Positions 55,401-63,692 of a stretch of DNA of 64,000 bases are shown piece after piece. The notes under the pieces were generated by a model that worked only from the letters and a program-made list of their open reading frames with translations, ran no database searches and had not been told where the DNA came from. The DNA is from PALSA-243 sp963743705 (GTDB taxonomy: Bacteria; Acidobacteriota; Terriglobia; Bryobacterales; Bryobacteraceae). Position 1 is the first letter of the stretch; each line of letters starts with the position of its first letter. The stretch is taken from NCBI GenBank assembly GCA_963743705.1, contig CAVUQS010000019.1, forward strand, positions 620,001 to 684,000, read 5' to 3'. The position numbers were made by a program, and so were the translations under genes.

Positions 55401-55711
55401 CGGCCAGCCAGCGCACGATCAACGCATGGTTCAACGTGGCCGCATTTGCCACTCCCGCGCAATATACGTTCGGGAACGCGGGCGTGGGAATCATCCAGGG
55501 GCCGGGCTTTTTCAACGCCGATGTCGGCATTCACCGCGACTTCCGCTTCAAGGACCGGTATGCGCTGACTTACCGGTGGGAGATGTTCAATTCGTTCAAC
55601 CGAGCGAATTTCGGATTGCCGGCGGCGAGTATCGGCAATGCGACGGCGGGGACGATCAGCAGTACGTCACCGGCGCGGATTATGCAGATGGCGCTGAAGC
55701 TGACGTTTTAA
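52412..55711 (+). CDS. TonB-dependent receptor with carboxypeptidase-regulatory domain
   Basis: A 1099-residue outer-membrane receptor. GTG 52412 is preferred because GGAG lies 7 bases upstream and the promoter overlaps the earlier ATG. Signal peptide about 1-24 (RRILIFAAMACLFTGTRLFG), then the carboxypeptidase-regulatory-like domain (about 28-115: GTVVGTITDQSGAAVVGASV), TonB plug (about 130-245: QQIIETPLNGRSF, YNKDMWV, TAEYGAAAG), and a long beta-barrel of the Oar-like Acidobacteria type ending in the aromatic-terminal ALKLTF. Divergent from a CE15/Gfo operon, so uptake of oligosaccharides from the same substrate is likely, though not shown. Confidence 0.9.
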   Translation: MHTRRILIFAAMACLFTGTRLFGQAESGTVVGTITDQSGAAVVGASVMITHATTNFSRTVTTNSSGQYTANLFPTGTLTIAVEQPGFNRMVRNGLELTAADTLTVDLRLTLGNVQQTLEVTAEASLVQTQSAAVSTLVSNQQIIETPLNGRSFVQLIPMMPGASPSSSVMTAAVGAYAGQRTNVSVAVNGSIPNNNSYLIDGIYNKDMWVSYLVLVPSVDAIQEVRVLASNYTAEYGAAAGATTVVQSKSGGNEFHGDGYEFLRNNVMDANTYFNNAGGAPRAAFRRNEFGGILGGPIRKNKTFFFGDYQGTRVRQPTNSVQTIPTIAQRQAVTTGNFSAVQTTPMYDPYSLTSAGLRTAYPGNVIPNNELDPLAGKLMSLLPAPTNSLTTRNYLFSPENAETDDQFDVRVDQNLSGSDRIFFKYSRLNTFGVSAGSLPSAANAPINIGPVLTGGIVTELGNWSTTFNYVKVFGANIVNEVRLGLVRPRYDDTLAQGSQAPIAAELGIPGINISDRTGGLPGYGISGYTTIGNTAQFPDQNHTLTYQFEDVLNIVKGSHTIKMGARVLRHDFNGFTVQSARGAYTFNGQFTRQIGGSGGSALADFAIGGFNGVTRSVQYGVFGMRMWETGFFIEDSWRVSNRLTVTYGLRHEMQAPPYEVNNRWANFNINTGIYDQAGVNGASRALVRLDTNNIAPRAGIAYLLTRDGKTVLRSGTGFFYVESWNMGKELHQDPPMTVGQTFTTDQNAAPPFTISAGLPLPVQPILTNPATLNTGYTLEYDPGMKIPKVLQWSFGIQRELAPSLLLDVSYVGTRGLELLNSINANQPVPGPGDFNPRRPLYGLDPLLGDVDYRTNFGASKYQSLQMSLRKRLSHGLSGGVAYTWSHNLTNTRGPAASTRPENSYCSACDWGNAGEDRRQTLVFNHVYQLPFGAGRQFLNKGALGYIVGNWDLTGVWTFYTGQWTSPSLSASVSNATTTSGNVTATERPNYISNPNLPASQRTINAWFNVAAFATPAQYTFGNAGVGIIQGPGFFNADVGIHRDFRFKDRYALTYRWEMFNSFNRANFGLPAASIGNATAGTISSTSPARIMQMALKLTF

Positions 55712-55735
55712 GAGGCCGGCTGCCGGGCAGGGTGG

Positions 55736-55773
55736 TGTAGACAGTCTCCACAATACAGGGTAGACTGTCTACA
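55736..55773. promoter_or_regulatory. Tandem palindromic operator upstream of ADOP 1
   Basis: Two 11-base palindromes with the core TAGACnGTCTA: TAGACAGTCTC (55738-55748) and TAGACTGTCTA (55761-55771). As a pair they also form a perfect 12-base inverted repeat, TGTAGACAGTCT / AGACTGTCTACA, with 14 bases between. The second ends 10 bases before the ADOP ATG. A close match (CAGACTATCTA) overlaps the start of the padR gene, suggesting one PadR regulator controls both. Confidence 0.6.
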
Positions 55774-55780
55774 GAAAGAC

Positions 55781-58471
55781 ATGCCCAAAGATCCCCTGCC
55801 CTGGCTATTGTTCCGGTTCCGCTCACTCTTTGGACGCGAACGCCGGGAGCAGGACCTCGACGACGAGTTGCGCTTCCATCTGGAAACCGAAGCAGCGGAG
55901 CGCACGGAAGCCGGTCTAGCGCCGGACGACGCGCGACTGGCCGCCAGGCGCTCGCTCGGCAACGCTACATTCCTGAGGGAGGAAACGCGTGTAGTCTGGA
56001 CCTGGACATGGGCCGAGCAGTTGGCGCTTGACGTCCGCTATGGCTGGCGTCAGCTCAATCGGAGTAAGATCACGTCGGCCGCGGCCATCTTGTCGCTGGC
56101 TCTTGCACTGGGCGCCTCCACCGCAGCGTTCCAACTCATTGACGCCCTGCTGCTGCGGCCGCTGCCCGTAACCAAACCTGAGCAACTGTATGTGATGAAG
56201 CGCCAGTCCATTGGCCCCGACGGCGCGCCCGAGATCGGCGAGAGTTCATCATACCCGTTGTTCCGGATGTCGCGGGCATCCGCGCCGAAGCAGGCCGAAC
56301 TGATCGCGATATCGTACGCCGAACGCGCTGACCTGGCCTACGGCTCCAACCAAGAGACGGAGAAACCATACCGGCAATACGTATCGGGCAGGATGTTCGA
56401 ATCCTTTGGTTTGCGCCCCGCACTGGGCCGGTTGTTCACGGAGGCTGACGACCGGACGCCCGGCGGTCATCCCTATGCCGTGATTTCGTACGACTACTGG
56501 ACGCGCCGGTTCGGGCGAGACCCACGCGCCGTAGGAAGCACGTTCCGCATGGACCTGACCGTGTATGAGGTCATCGGCGTGCTCCAAAAGGGCTTCACGG
56601 GAACAGAGCCCGGCGTCATGGTCGATGTGTTTATCCCCACGATGATGAATGCGCGGGCGATCGACCGGCCGTATACGTGGTGGTTGAGGACATTCGTGCG
56701 GGTGACGCCGGGCATCAGCCTACAGGTAGTCCGCGACCGTCTTCAGGCGGCGCTCCGCGCTTTCGACGAAGAGCGGGTCAAGACGCTGACAGGGGTACCC
56801 GAAGATCGCCGCCGGCTGATCCTCGACGAGCGAGTTGTCCTGGAGCCTGCCTCTGCCGGAGTGTCGGGGATGCAGAAGAAGTATCGGTTGGGGCTGACCG
56901 TTCTTGGAGTGCTGGTCGGGTTGGTCCTCCTGATCGCCTGCGCCAACGTGGCGAACCTGATGACTGCTCGCGCCGCGGCACGGGCCCGGGAGATGGCCCT
57001 GCGCGTCTCGATCGGCGCGGGCCGGGGCAGACTGGCACGACTCATCTTCGTGGAGAGCGCCTGGATCGCGCTTCTAGCATCGGCTCTCGGCAACGCATTC
57101 GCCTGGTGGGCGGCCCGATTCGTGGTGGCGCGCATTAACCCGCGCGAAAATCCCGCCCGCCTGGACTTGTTCGCCGACTGGCGCATGGCCGCCTTCGGAC
57201 TGGGGATGGCCGCCGCGGTAACCATGCTGTTCGGGCTTTCGCCGGCGCTGCGGGCGGCGGCTGCAAAACCGGCCGGCGCGCTGCGAGGCGGTGAGGACTC
57301 GCGCACCCGGCGACGCCTCATGCCAGCGCTCATTGCAGTTCAGGCCGCCTTCTGTTTTGTGGTGCTGTTTGTGGGTGGCCTGTTGGTAGCCACGAGCGAA
57401 CGTTTGGTTCACCAGTCAACTGGCTTCTCCTCCGAGCGGCTGCTCACAGTGGATGTGATGACGTCGCCGGCGCAGCCACCATTTACCTGGGAGCAGATTG
57501 CCGCCCACCTGCGGACCATGCCCGGCGTCGAGGCGACCGCACTAGCCGGATGGCCTCTTCTGAGCAACCAGGGTTGGAATGGGTTCGTCTCAGTCAGCGG
57601 CGGCAACCCCAGCCAGACGCTCTGCGATTTTCTCAGTGTTTCGCCCGGTTGGTTGGAAACGATGAAGATCTCTCTCGTCCATGGGCGAGACTTCCAGCCC
57701 AATGACAAGCACCCCGGGGTGGCCATTGTGAACCAGGCGTTCGCGATGACGTATTTGGGTGGCGGGAATCCGATCGGAAGGGTGTTCACAGGACCAGCCG
57801 GACGCACACCGATCCAAATCGTGGGTGTGGCGGCCAATGCGCGTTACTGGAGTATGAGGGACGCGATGGGACCGGCCGCTTACTTGCCATTCGCGGCGGT
57901 GGATGAGAAGGGCGCGCCAAGCGCGACGGCGAGCGCGACGCTTCTGGTCCGCACCAGCACGGTGGATCCGGCCGGCGTTGCCGCCGTTCTACCTCGCGAG
58001 ATAAGCAGAGCACGCGCGGGTTTTCGCGTCAGCAATATTCGCACGCAGGAGGAATTGATTCAGACGAGCACCATGCGAGAGCGGCTGCTGGCGCTGCTCG
58101 CGCTGTTCTTCTCGGCCGTCGCCCTGCTGCTCGCCTCCGTTGGTCTGTTCGGAGTGTTGGATTACTCCGTTCTCCAGCAACGGCGGGAGATCGGTATCCG
58201 CATGGCGCTGGGCGCCCCGGCAGCCAGTGTAGTGCGACGTGTGCTTGGAGAGTCCTTTGCGATGGTGCTCATGGGAGCAATCGTGGGACTCGGGCTCGGC
58301 ATAGCAGCGGAGCGGTACATGAAAACGCTGCTCTATGAGGTGAAGGCTACCGAGTTTGCCATGCTGACACTGCCTTCCCTGGCATTGTTGATTGCGACGC
58401 TGCTGGCTGCTCTGCCGCCGGTGCTTCGCGCGGTTCGCCTCGATCCGGTCGAGACCCTGCGCGCCGAATAG
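55781..58471 (+). CDS. ADOP-type (FtsX/MacB-like) permease 1
   Basis: An 896-residue Acidobacterial duplicated orphan permease: a cytosolic N-terminal helix domain (about 1-75, with LDDELRFHLETEAAERTEAG), a membrane helix, a MacB periplasmic core domain (about 115-340, ending PASAGVSGMQKKYRL), an FtsX-like group (about 370-500: LIACANVANLMTARAAARAREMALR), a second core domain and FtsX group at the end (QRREIGIRMALGAPAASV, LDPVETLRAE). No ATPase gene is adjacent. Family function is unknown; lipid or drug export is guessed. Confidence 0.88.
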   Translation: MPKDPLPWLLFRFRSLFGRERREQDLDDELRFHLETEAAERTEAGLAPDDARLAARRSLGNATFLREETRVVWTWTWAEQLALDVRYGWRQLNRSKITSAAAILSLALALGASTAAFQLIDALLLRPLPVTKPEQLYVMKRQSIGPDGAPEIGESSSYPLFRMSRASAPKQAELIAISYAERADLAYGSNQETEKPYRQYVSGRMFESFGLRPALGRLFTEADDRTPGGHPYAVISYDYWTRRFGRDPRAVGSTFRMDLTVYEVIGVLQKGFTGTEPGVMVDVFIPTMMNARAIDRPYTWWLRTFVRVTPGISLQVVRDRLQAALRAFDEERVKTLTGVPEDRRRLILDERVVLEPASAGVSGMQKKYRLGLTVLGVLVGLVLLIACANVANLMTARAAARAREMALRVSIGAGRGRLARLIFVESAWIALLASALGNAFAWWAARFVVARINPRENPARLDLFADWRMAAFGLGMAAAVTMLFGLSPALRAAAAKPAGALRGGEDSRTRRRLMPALIAVQAAFCFVVLFVGGLLVATSERLVHQSTGFSSERLLTVDVMTSPAQPPFTWEQIAAHLRTMPGVEATALAGWPLLSNQGWNGFVSVSGGNPSQTLCDFLSVSPGWLETMKISLVHGRDFQPNDKHPGVAIVNQAFAMTYLGGGNPIGRVFTGPAGRTPIQIVGVAANARYWSMRDAMGPAAYLPFAAVDEKGAPSATASATLLVRTSTVDPAGVAAVLPREISRARAGFRVSNIRTQEELIQTSTMRERLLALLALFFSAVALLLASVGLFGVLDYSVLQQRREIGIRMALGAPAASVVRRVLGESFAMVLMGAIVGLGLGIAAERYMKTLLYEVKATEFAMLTLPSLALLIATLLAALPPVLRAVRLDPVETLRAE

Positions 58472-58519
58472 CGCGATTTCTTGGGAAGCGCCCTAACCAA
58501 ATCGGAGACTCTGCCGTCC

Positions 58520-58536
58520 TATAATCAGACTATCTA
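58520..58536 (+). promoter_or_regulatory. padR promoter -10 with overlapping operator
   Basis: TATAAT (58520-58525) lies 10 bases before the padR ATG, so the transcript would begin within a few bases of the start codon (leaderless), consistent with no Shine-Dalgarno before it. CAGACTATCTA (58526-58536) matches the ADOP 1 operator TAGACTGTCTA at 9 of 11 bases and overlaps the transcription start. No good -35 is seen. Confidence 0.45.
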
Positions 58537-58874
58537 TGGGAACAGAGAAACCGAAGGCCGATCTTTTGCCGGGCACGCTGGACATGCTCGTTCTCAAAAT
58601 ATTGATGCGGGGCCACTTGCACGGGTATGCGATCGCGCAAGTGATTCAGCAATTGTCCGACGATCTGCTGCGCGTCGAAGAGGGCTCTCTTTATCCGGCT
58701 CTGCAGCGGCTGGAGCTGAATGGCTGGATCGAGGGCGAGTGGGGCCTCTCGGCTAACAACCGGCGCGCCCGTTTCTATAAGCTGACCCCCGACGGCCGCA
58801 AACACCTGGCCAAGGAATCGGCCCGTTACCGCCAGGTGACGGGCGCGGTGGCGCGCATCATGGAGTTCGCCTGA
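58536..58874 (+). CDS. PadR family transcriptional regulator
   Basis: A 112-residue PadR regulator of the ADOP-linked kind: LLPGTLDMLVLKILMRGHLH, GYAIAQVIQQLSDDLLRVEE, GSLYPALQRLELNGWIEGEW and RARFYKLTPDGRKHLAKES. PadR proteins are winged-helix repressors that often bind phenolic or drug ligands. It sits between two ADOP genes and ends 14 bases before the second, so it is co-transcribed with that one. Confidence 0.92.
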   Translation: MGTEKPKADLLPGTLDMLVLKILMRGHLHGYAIAQVIQQLSDDLLRVEEGSLYPALQRLELNGWIEGEWGLSANNRRARFYKLTPDGRKHLAKESARYRQVTGAVARIMEFA

Positions 58875-58888
58875 TCGGGGGAGCGCCT

Positions 58889-61528
58889 ATGCGAGACAGG
58901 TGGAAGCGTTTTCGCCGCCGTTTGCGGTATTGGCTGGACCACAACGAAAGGCAGCGCCTGCTGTGGGAAGAGATGGAATTCCATATCGAGTCGATGGCTC
59001 ACGATCTGGCCGCGCAAGGCATGCCGGAGCCGGACGCGCGCGCCGCGGCACGGAGGAAATTTGGCAATATGACGCAAAAATCGGAAGAGGCTCGCTCCAC
59101 ATGGATCGCGCGCTGGATGAGCGATCTGGGGCAGGATTTACGCCACTCGTTTCGCGGCATGCGGCGCGATGCCGGATTTACGGCGTTTACGATTCTCATC
59201 GCCGGCCTCGGCATCGGAGCCAGTTCGACCGTATTCAGCGTGGTGAATGCGCTGTTGCTGCGCCCGCTCCCGTTTCGCGACCCGGGGCGGCTGGTGTGGA
59301 TTGCCAACGGCGACTCCTACACCACGCAAGCCGAACATTATTCGGACCTGCGCGAGTTGAATCATTCCTTTTCCGATTTGGCAGGTTGGAGCGGATATTA
59401 CCGCGTTGGCGACAAGGAACTGACCGGAACCGGAGAACCCGAACGGCTTACCAGCGTTCCGGTGACGGGGAACTTCTTCGCATTGCTGGGTGTGCAGCCG
59501 GCAATTGGAAGATCGTTCACCACCGAGGAGTGCCAAGGGAAGTATTCGGCTCCACCGGCCGCGCTGCTGAGCTACAACTTTTGGCGGAGGCGGTTTGCCG
59601 CCGACCCCAACGTGGTGGGCCGGAATTTGATGTTGAACAATCGGCCGGTGATGGTTGTGGGCGTGCTGCCTGCATCCTTTGATTTCGGGAGCGTCTTCGC
59701 GCCAGGCACGCCTATCGATATCTTTATTCCCTGGCCGCTGAACGACAAAGCAAAACCCGGGGGAAACACCATGGACGTCATCGGAAGACTGAAGCCCGGG
59801 GCGACCGTACAGGGCGCGCAGGCCGAGTTCACGATGCTGGGGAAACAACTGGAGAGCCAGCATCCGGAGCGGAACGGAATCACTCCGAAGTTGGTCCCAC
59901 TGGAGCAGCACGTGAGCGGACCCGTGACCTCGGCTCTGTTCGTGATGGCCTGCGCGGTGGGCGTGGTGATGTTGATTGTGTGCGCAAATCTTTCGAATCT
60001 GCAATTGGCGAGATTAGGCACGCGGCAAAAGGAAATGGCGCTGCGGGCCGCGTTAGGAGCGGGACGCTCCCGTCTCCTACGGCAGATGCTTACGGAGAGC
60101 GTGGCGCTCTCGTGTTGCGGCGCGGTGTTGGGGGTGGTCCTCGCAGTGGCCGGCACGCGGGAACTGGCGCATCTCCACGCATTCAACCTTCCTTTGCTTG
60201 AAAGCGTTCGGATCGATAGCAGCGCTCTCGTCTTCACCTTGCTGGCGGCGGTCGCTTCCGGCATGCTCTTTGGCCTGCTGCCGGCGTTACGGGTCACGGT
60301 GCTCTCCCTTCGCGAAGGACTGCAAGACGGCAACCGCGGATCGAGCGGCGGCAAGGGGCACGCCTGGGTTCGCGATGGACTGGTGGTTTCCGAACTCGCC
60401 TTCGCCTGTATCCTGCTGGTCGGCGCGGGGCTGTTGATTCGGAGTTTTATCCGCGTCCTCGACGTGAATCTGGGATTTCGACCGGAGCGAACGGCGGCGC
60501 TGAGGATTGACCCGAGTTTCCGGATCTCCAGTCTCGCGCAGCAGAACTCCTTTATCGACGAGGTGCTGCACCGGACCCGGTCGGTTCCTGGCATCGTGGC
60601 GGCGGGAATTACTGACGTACTCCCACTGCGCGACGACCGGTCGTTCGGTGTTGCCGCTGTAGGACAGGTCTACGAGAGGGGTCACCAGCCTGAGGCATTC
60701 ATTCGGATTGTGAGCGACGGGTATTTCGAGGCGGCAGGAGTTCCGTTGCGACGAGGCAGAGAATTTACGGAGAGGGATCGCGCATCAAGCGAACTCGTCG
60801 CGGTGGTCAATGAGACGCTGGCCCGCACGTTGTGGCCCGGCCAGAATCCAGTGGAACAGGCGATCTCAATCAATGTGGGACGAAGGGTCATGGCCGTGGT
60901 GGGCGTAGTTGCCGACGTCCGTCATACCGCTCTGGAAGAGGCGGGCGGATCGGAATTGTATATGCCGATGCGGCAAACCGGGGATTACGCGGCCATGCAA
61001 CTGGTGGTGCGAACCGCGCTGCCACCGAACGGTCTGGCAGCAGGGATTCGAACGGGGCTGCGACCCATCGATCCCAATCTGCCCGTGCGCGAGTTCGTGA
61101 CGCTCCAGGATCTAGTCGACAGAGCGGTATCGCCGCGACGGTTTCTAGTGCTGCTACTGGGCGGGTTCGCGGCTTTCGCCTTGATACTCGCTTCGCTGGG
61201 GATCTACGCGGTGATTTCTTATTCGGTCAGTCAACGGGTGCAAGAGATTGGAATCCGGATGGCGCTGGGAGCTTCCGCGCACGACGTGCAGATGCGCATT
61301 CTGCTGCGGACGCTTGGTTTGACCGGGTTAGGCCTGGCATTGGGAATGGCGGCGGCACGAGCTCTATCGACCGCACTGGGGAGCTTGTTGTTCGGGGTAA
61401 CGTCCAGCGATCCGCTTACGTTTATAGCCGGCGGAACGCTGCTTGCCACCGTGGCAGCGTTCGCCGGCTATGTTCCCGCCTGGAGAGCATCCAGGATGGA
61501 TCCGATGGTTGCGTTGCGGTCGACTTAG
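58889..61528 (+). CDS. ADOP-type (FtsX/MacB-like) permease 2
   Basis: An 879-residue permease of the same family as the one at 55781: cytosolic N-terminal domain (WEEMEFHIESMAHDLAAQGM), a MacB-core domain after a membrane helix (FTILIAGLGIGASSTVFSV), LSNLQLARLGTRQKEMALR in the first FtsX group, and a second half ending IGIRMALGASAHDVQM and RMDPMVALRST. It probably pairs or alternates with ADOP 1 under the same PadR. It ends 4 bases into the convergent Asn-rich gene. Confidence 0.88.
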   Translation: MRDRWKRFRRRLRYWLDHNERQRLLWEEMEFHIESMAHDLAAQGMPEPDARAAARRKFGNMTQKSEEARSTWIARWMSDLGQDLRHSFRGMRRDAGFTAFTILIAGLGIGASSTVFSVVNALLLRPLPFRDPGRLVWIANGDSYTTQAEHYSDLRELNHSFSDLAGWSGYYRVGDKELTGTGEPERLTSVPVTGNFFALLGVQPAIGRSFTTEECQGKYSAPPAALLSYNFWRRRFAADPNVVGRNLMLNNRPVMVVGVLPASFDFGSVFAPGTPIDIFIPWPLNDKAKPGGNTMDVIGRLKPGATVQGAQAEFTMLGKQLESQHPERNGITPKLVPLEQHVSGPVTSALFVMACAVGVVMLIVCANLSNLQLARLGTRQKEMALRAALGAGRSRLLRQMLTESVALSCCGAVLGVVLAVAGTRELAHLHAFNLPLLESVRIDSSALVFTLLAAVASGMLFGLLPALRVTVLSLREGLQDGNRGSSGGKGHAWVRDGLVVSELAFACILLVGAGLLIRSFIRVLDVNLGFRPERTAALRIDPSFRISSLAQQNSFIDEVLHRTRSVPGIVAAGITDVLPLRDDRSFGVAAVGQVYERGHQPEAFIRIVSDGYFEAAGVPLRRGREFTERDRASSELVAVVNETLARTLWPGQNPVEQAISINVGRRVMAVVGVVADVRHTALEEAGGSELYMPMRQTGDYAAMQLVVRTALPPNGLAAGIRTGLRPIDPNLPVREFVTLQDLVDRAVSPRRFLVLLLGGFAAFALILASLGIYAVISYSVSQRVQEIGIRMALGASAHDVQMRILLRTLGLTGLGLALGMAAARALSTALGSLLFGVTSSDPLTFIAGGTLLATVAAFAGYVPAWRASRMDPMVALRST

Positions 61529-62136
61529 CGCGGAGCGCCTACGACGACGTATGCCGTGCTGCCGCCTGAGAACTGCGGCTGATACCACGTGCTACCGCAT
61601 TGCTGGTACGTCACGTCGCCCACCATCACGGCGCTGCAGGATGGCGGCAGGGTGTTCACCATCGAGCCCACTACGGCCGCAGTCACGGCAGCGGTTGCCG
61701 TCACGGCCGCCGCAGTCGCCACAGGATGGTAGCAGCAGCCTCCGCCGCCGTAATAACCGCCGCCACCGTAATAGCCGCCGCCGTGGACATCGACGTTACG
61801 ATTGACGTTCACGTTCGTGTTGTTGACGTTTACATTGGCATTCCGGTTCACGTTGGCGTTGGCATTCCGATTCACGTTGGCGTTGGCATTCCGGTTCACG
61901 TTGGCGTTGCGATCCACATTCGCGTTAGCGTTGCCGCCGCGGTTGAAGTTGGCGTTGCCGCCACCGCCACCACGGTTGACGTTGCCACCTCCACCGCCAC
62001 CGCCACCGCCACCGCGATTGACGCTTTGGCGCGACTCGGAGCGCACGCCGCGGTTGCCGCCGGGCGCCGCAATAGAGGGGGTGGCTTGCATGCAGGCCAG
62101 CGCGCATATCATCGAGGCGTTTATCAAAAATCTCAT
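61525..62136 (-). CDS. Exported Asn/Gly-repeat protein
   Basis: A 203-residue protein with a signal peptide (MICALACMQATPSIAAPG), a poly-Gly stretch, an Asn-rich repeat region (NVNRNANANVNRNANANVNR type), two GGGYYGGGG boxes and a hydrophobic region (ATAAAVTATAAVTAAVVGSM) before a Cys-containing C-terminus (CSAVMVGDVTYQQCGSTWYQ). The repeats come from a 24-base DNA repeat (61837-61908). Likely a surface or periplasmic low-complexity protein; no function can be assigned. Confidence 0.65.
   Translation of the reverse strand: MRFLINASMICALACMQATPSIAAPGGNRGVRSESRQSVNRGGGGGGGGGGNVNRGGGGGNANFNRGGNANANVDRNANVNRNANANVNRNANANVNRNANVNVNNTNVNVNRNVDVHGGGYYGGGGYYGGGGCCYHPVATAAAVTATAAVTAAVVGSMVNTLPPSCSAVMVGDVTYQQCGSTWYQPQFSGGSTAYVVVGAPR
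61837..61908 (-). repeat. Three 24-base tandem repeats in the Asn-rich gene
   Basis: Units of the form GGCATTCCGGTTCACGTTGG plus CGTT begin at 61837, 61861 and 61885. On the minus strand they encode Asn-Ala-Asn-Val-Asn-Arg units. Copies differ at one base. Such repeats can change copy number by slippage. Confidence 0.7.
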
Positions 62137-62162
62137 AAATCCTCCTACTTCCGCCCTTTTAG

Positions 62163-62918
62163 TTAGCGGCTCTCACCACCGGCGAAGACGATCTTGTTCG
62201 TTCCCGCCGGGGGGTCGAAGACAAACGCAGACTCGTTAAACGACGGCGCCAGGTTCCAAGAGAGGGTCATGGAATGCTGCGGGCGAGCTTCGTCCGTGGT
62301 GGTGGTCAAAACCATTTTTAGGGGAAGCGGATATTCGCCCAACTGAATCCAGATTTGCCAATCGAGGCCTTCCTGGCGGAAGGCGTACTGCTCGCACGTA
62401 ATCCCCTCGATCGAGCTTGGACCTATGTCGAGGGCCGCCGTGAGCTTGGGTGGGGTGTTGCCTGGGCGACCCCACAAGAACAGGTCGACCAACGGAACTT
62501 GGATGTCGTACTTTTCCAACTGGTCGGCCAGTTTGCCGACAGTGTCCGGCGCGGCGACGGTGGCGTAGTAGCCTTCGTCGCGCGCGAAGAGGGTGAACGA
62601 TTTTCCATCAAAAAGATAGAATTTGGAGCCATCGTCGCTATCGATCTGCGCGCGAAGGCGATCAGGGAATCTGGCGAGGAGGTTGGTTTTCCGATTGTGC
62701 TGTACCTTTAGACCGTCGATGAGCACAACCTCGGTCGTTCCCTCGCCATTGACCTCAAAAGCTTTCAGAGAGCGGAGGTACGCTCCCATACGATTCAGGG
62801 CGTCGGTTGCCGCCGGCTCGACGTTGGAGTTCTCCGCGGCGGCCTGTTGCGCGGGCATCTGCGGCGACAACGCGGCGACCGCAATCAGCAGCATGCCCGA
62901 TCCGAAAATCCGGTTCAT
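62163..62918 (-). CDS. DUF2092 exported protein
   Basis: A 251-residue protein from ATG 62918 (GGAGG 7 bases upstream, better than the longer frame). Signal peptide RIFGSGMLLIAVAALSPQMP, then DUF2092 motifs: ALNRMGAYLRSLKAFEVNGE, EVVLIDGLKVQHNRKTNLLA, DGKSFTLFARDEGYYATVAA, LVDLFLWG and EQYAFRQEGLDWQIWIQLGE. DUF2092 proteins are related to LolA-like outer-membrane lipoprotein-sorting folds. Its place 26 bases downstream (on the minus strand, before) of the Asn-rich gene suggests one transcript: DUF2092 first, Asn-rich second. Confidence 0.85.
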   Translation of the reverse strand: MNRIFGSGMLLIAVAALSPQMPAQQAAAENSNVEPAATDALNRMGAYLRSLKAFEVNGEGTTEVVLIDGLKVQHNRKTNLLARFPDRLRAQIDSDDGSKFYLFDGKSFTLFARDEGYYATVAAPDTVGKLADQLEKYDIQVPLVDLFLWGRPGNTPPKLTAALDIGPSSIEGITCEQYAFRQEGLDWQIWIQLGEYPLPLKMVLTTTTDEARPQHSMTLSWNLAPSFNESAFVFDPPAGTNKIVFAGGESR

Positions 62919-63130
62919 AAAGATCCTCCGGCAGGTGTTGGCCAAGCTCGGCCTTTCACCTATCAAGGTTGATGTTTGCGAATTCGGACAGTCGGAATAT
63001 GTCGGAGGCCCAAGGCGAATAACTACACATGTGGCGGGTTGCTTCTTAGATCACGCCGCGTGGCGCGGAAGGGATACCTGCGATTGCGCGGCGCACGCCG
63101 CGGGTCCCCGCCGCTTGACGCGCGTCGGGA

Positions 63131-63235
63131 CGCGCCAATTCTTGATTGCCGCTGGCGAGTACCGGCAATGCAGCGACGGGGACGATCAACAGTGCGATCC
63201 CGAGGAGGATTACGGAGTGACGCTAAAGCTGACTT
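63131..63235 (+). pseudogene. Decayed 3-prime end of a TonB-dependent receptor gene
   Basis: Within the 328-base gap 62919-63246 a stretch matches the last codons of the receptor gene at about 55610-55710 with many changes: TTGATTGCCGCTGGCGAGTA against GGATTGCCGGCGGCGAGTAT, then CGGCAATGC, GGGGACGATCA and GCTAAAGCTGACT. The reading frame is broken (TAG/TGA codons appear). It is a relic of a lost receptor copy. I see nothing else in this gap besides weak palindromes. Confidence 0.65.
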
Positions 63236-63246
63236 GCAATGCGCTG

Positions 63247-63540
63247 CTAGCGCCAGTGACCCTCTATGAAAATGTAGCCGTCATGGCGATGTTGCCAACG
63301 GGGCGCGACCCAGACAGCGCGCTCGCGGGGAGGAAGTTCCCATCGGCCGGGCTCCCACACGTAGGCGTGACCGTCCCACCGATGATATCCGCCAATCCAG
63401 ACGTGCCGGCGGCTGGGAGCAACGGTCCTGTGTTCGTGGATAGAAACCGGCGGCCGTATCTTAACTACGATGTCGGCTGCGTTGGCCGAGCCGAGAGCGG
63501 CGGCGACGCCAAGGAATGCTGCTAGGGCAAATTTACGCAA
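63247..63540 (-). CDS. Exported WXXGXW-type repeat protein
   Basis: A 97-residue protein starting at TTG 63540, chosen because GGAG lies 7 bases upstream and the signal peptide (RKFALAAFLGVAAALGSANA) begins there. The mature part has the aromatic repeat pattern YHRWDGHAYVWEPGRWELPP and HDGYIFIEGHWR, typical of small WXXGXW proteins of unknown function found in outer membranes and spore coats of several phyla. It follows a cytochrome-like gene end on the same strand. Confidence 0.7.
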   Translation of the reverse strand: MRKFALAAFLGVAAALGSANAADIVVKIRPPVSIHEHRTVAPSRRHVWIGGYHRWDGHAYVWEPGRWELPPRERAVWVAPRWQHRHDGYIFIEGHWR

Positions 63541-63692
63541 TTTGTTTCTCCTGCGCGTGATAAATGCAAGCAGGACGCCATTCCCGCGGGGTATGGAATG
63601 GGTAAGAGCTATCTTTTGATCCCGGCGAGTCGCGCGACGAGAGAGAGTGGCGCAGACGGGTCGAGAGAGGTTCCCGGCCTGCGCCACTGTTC

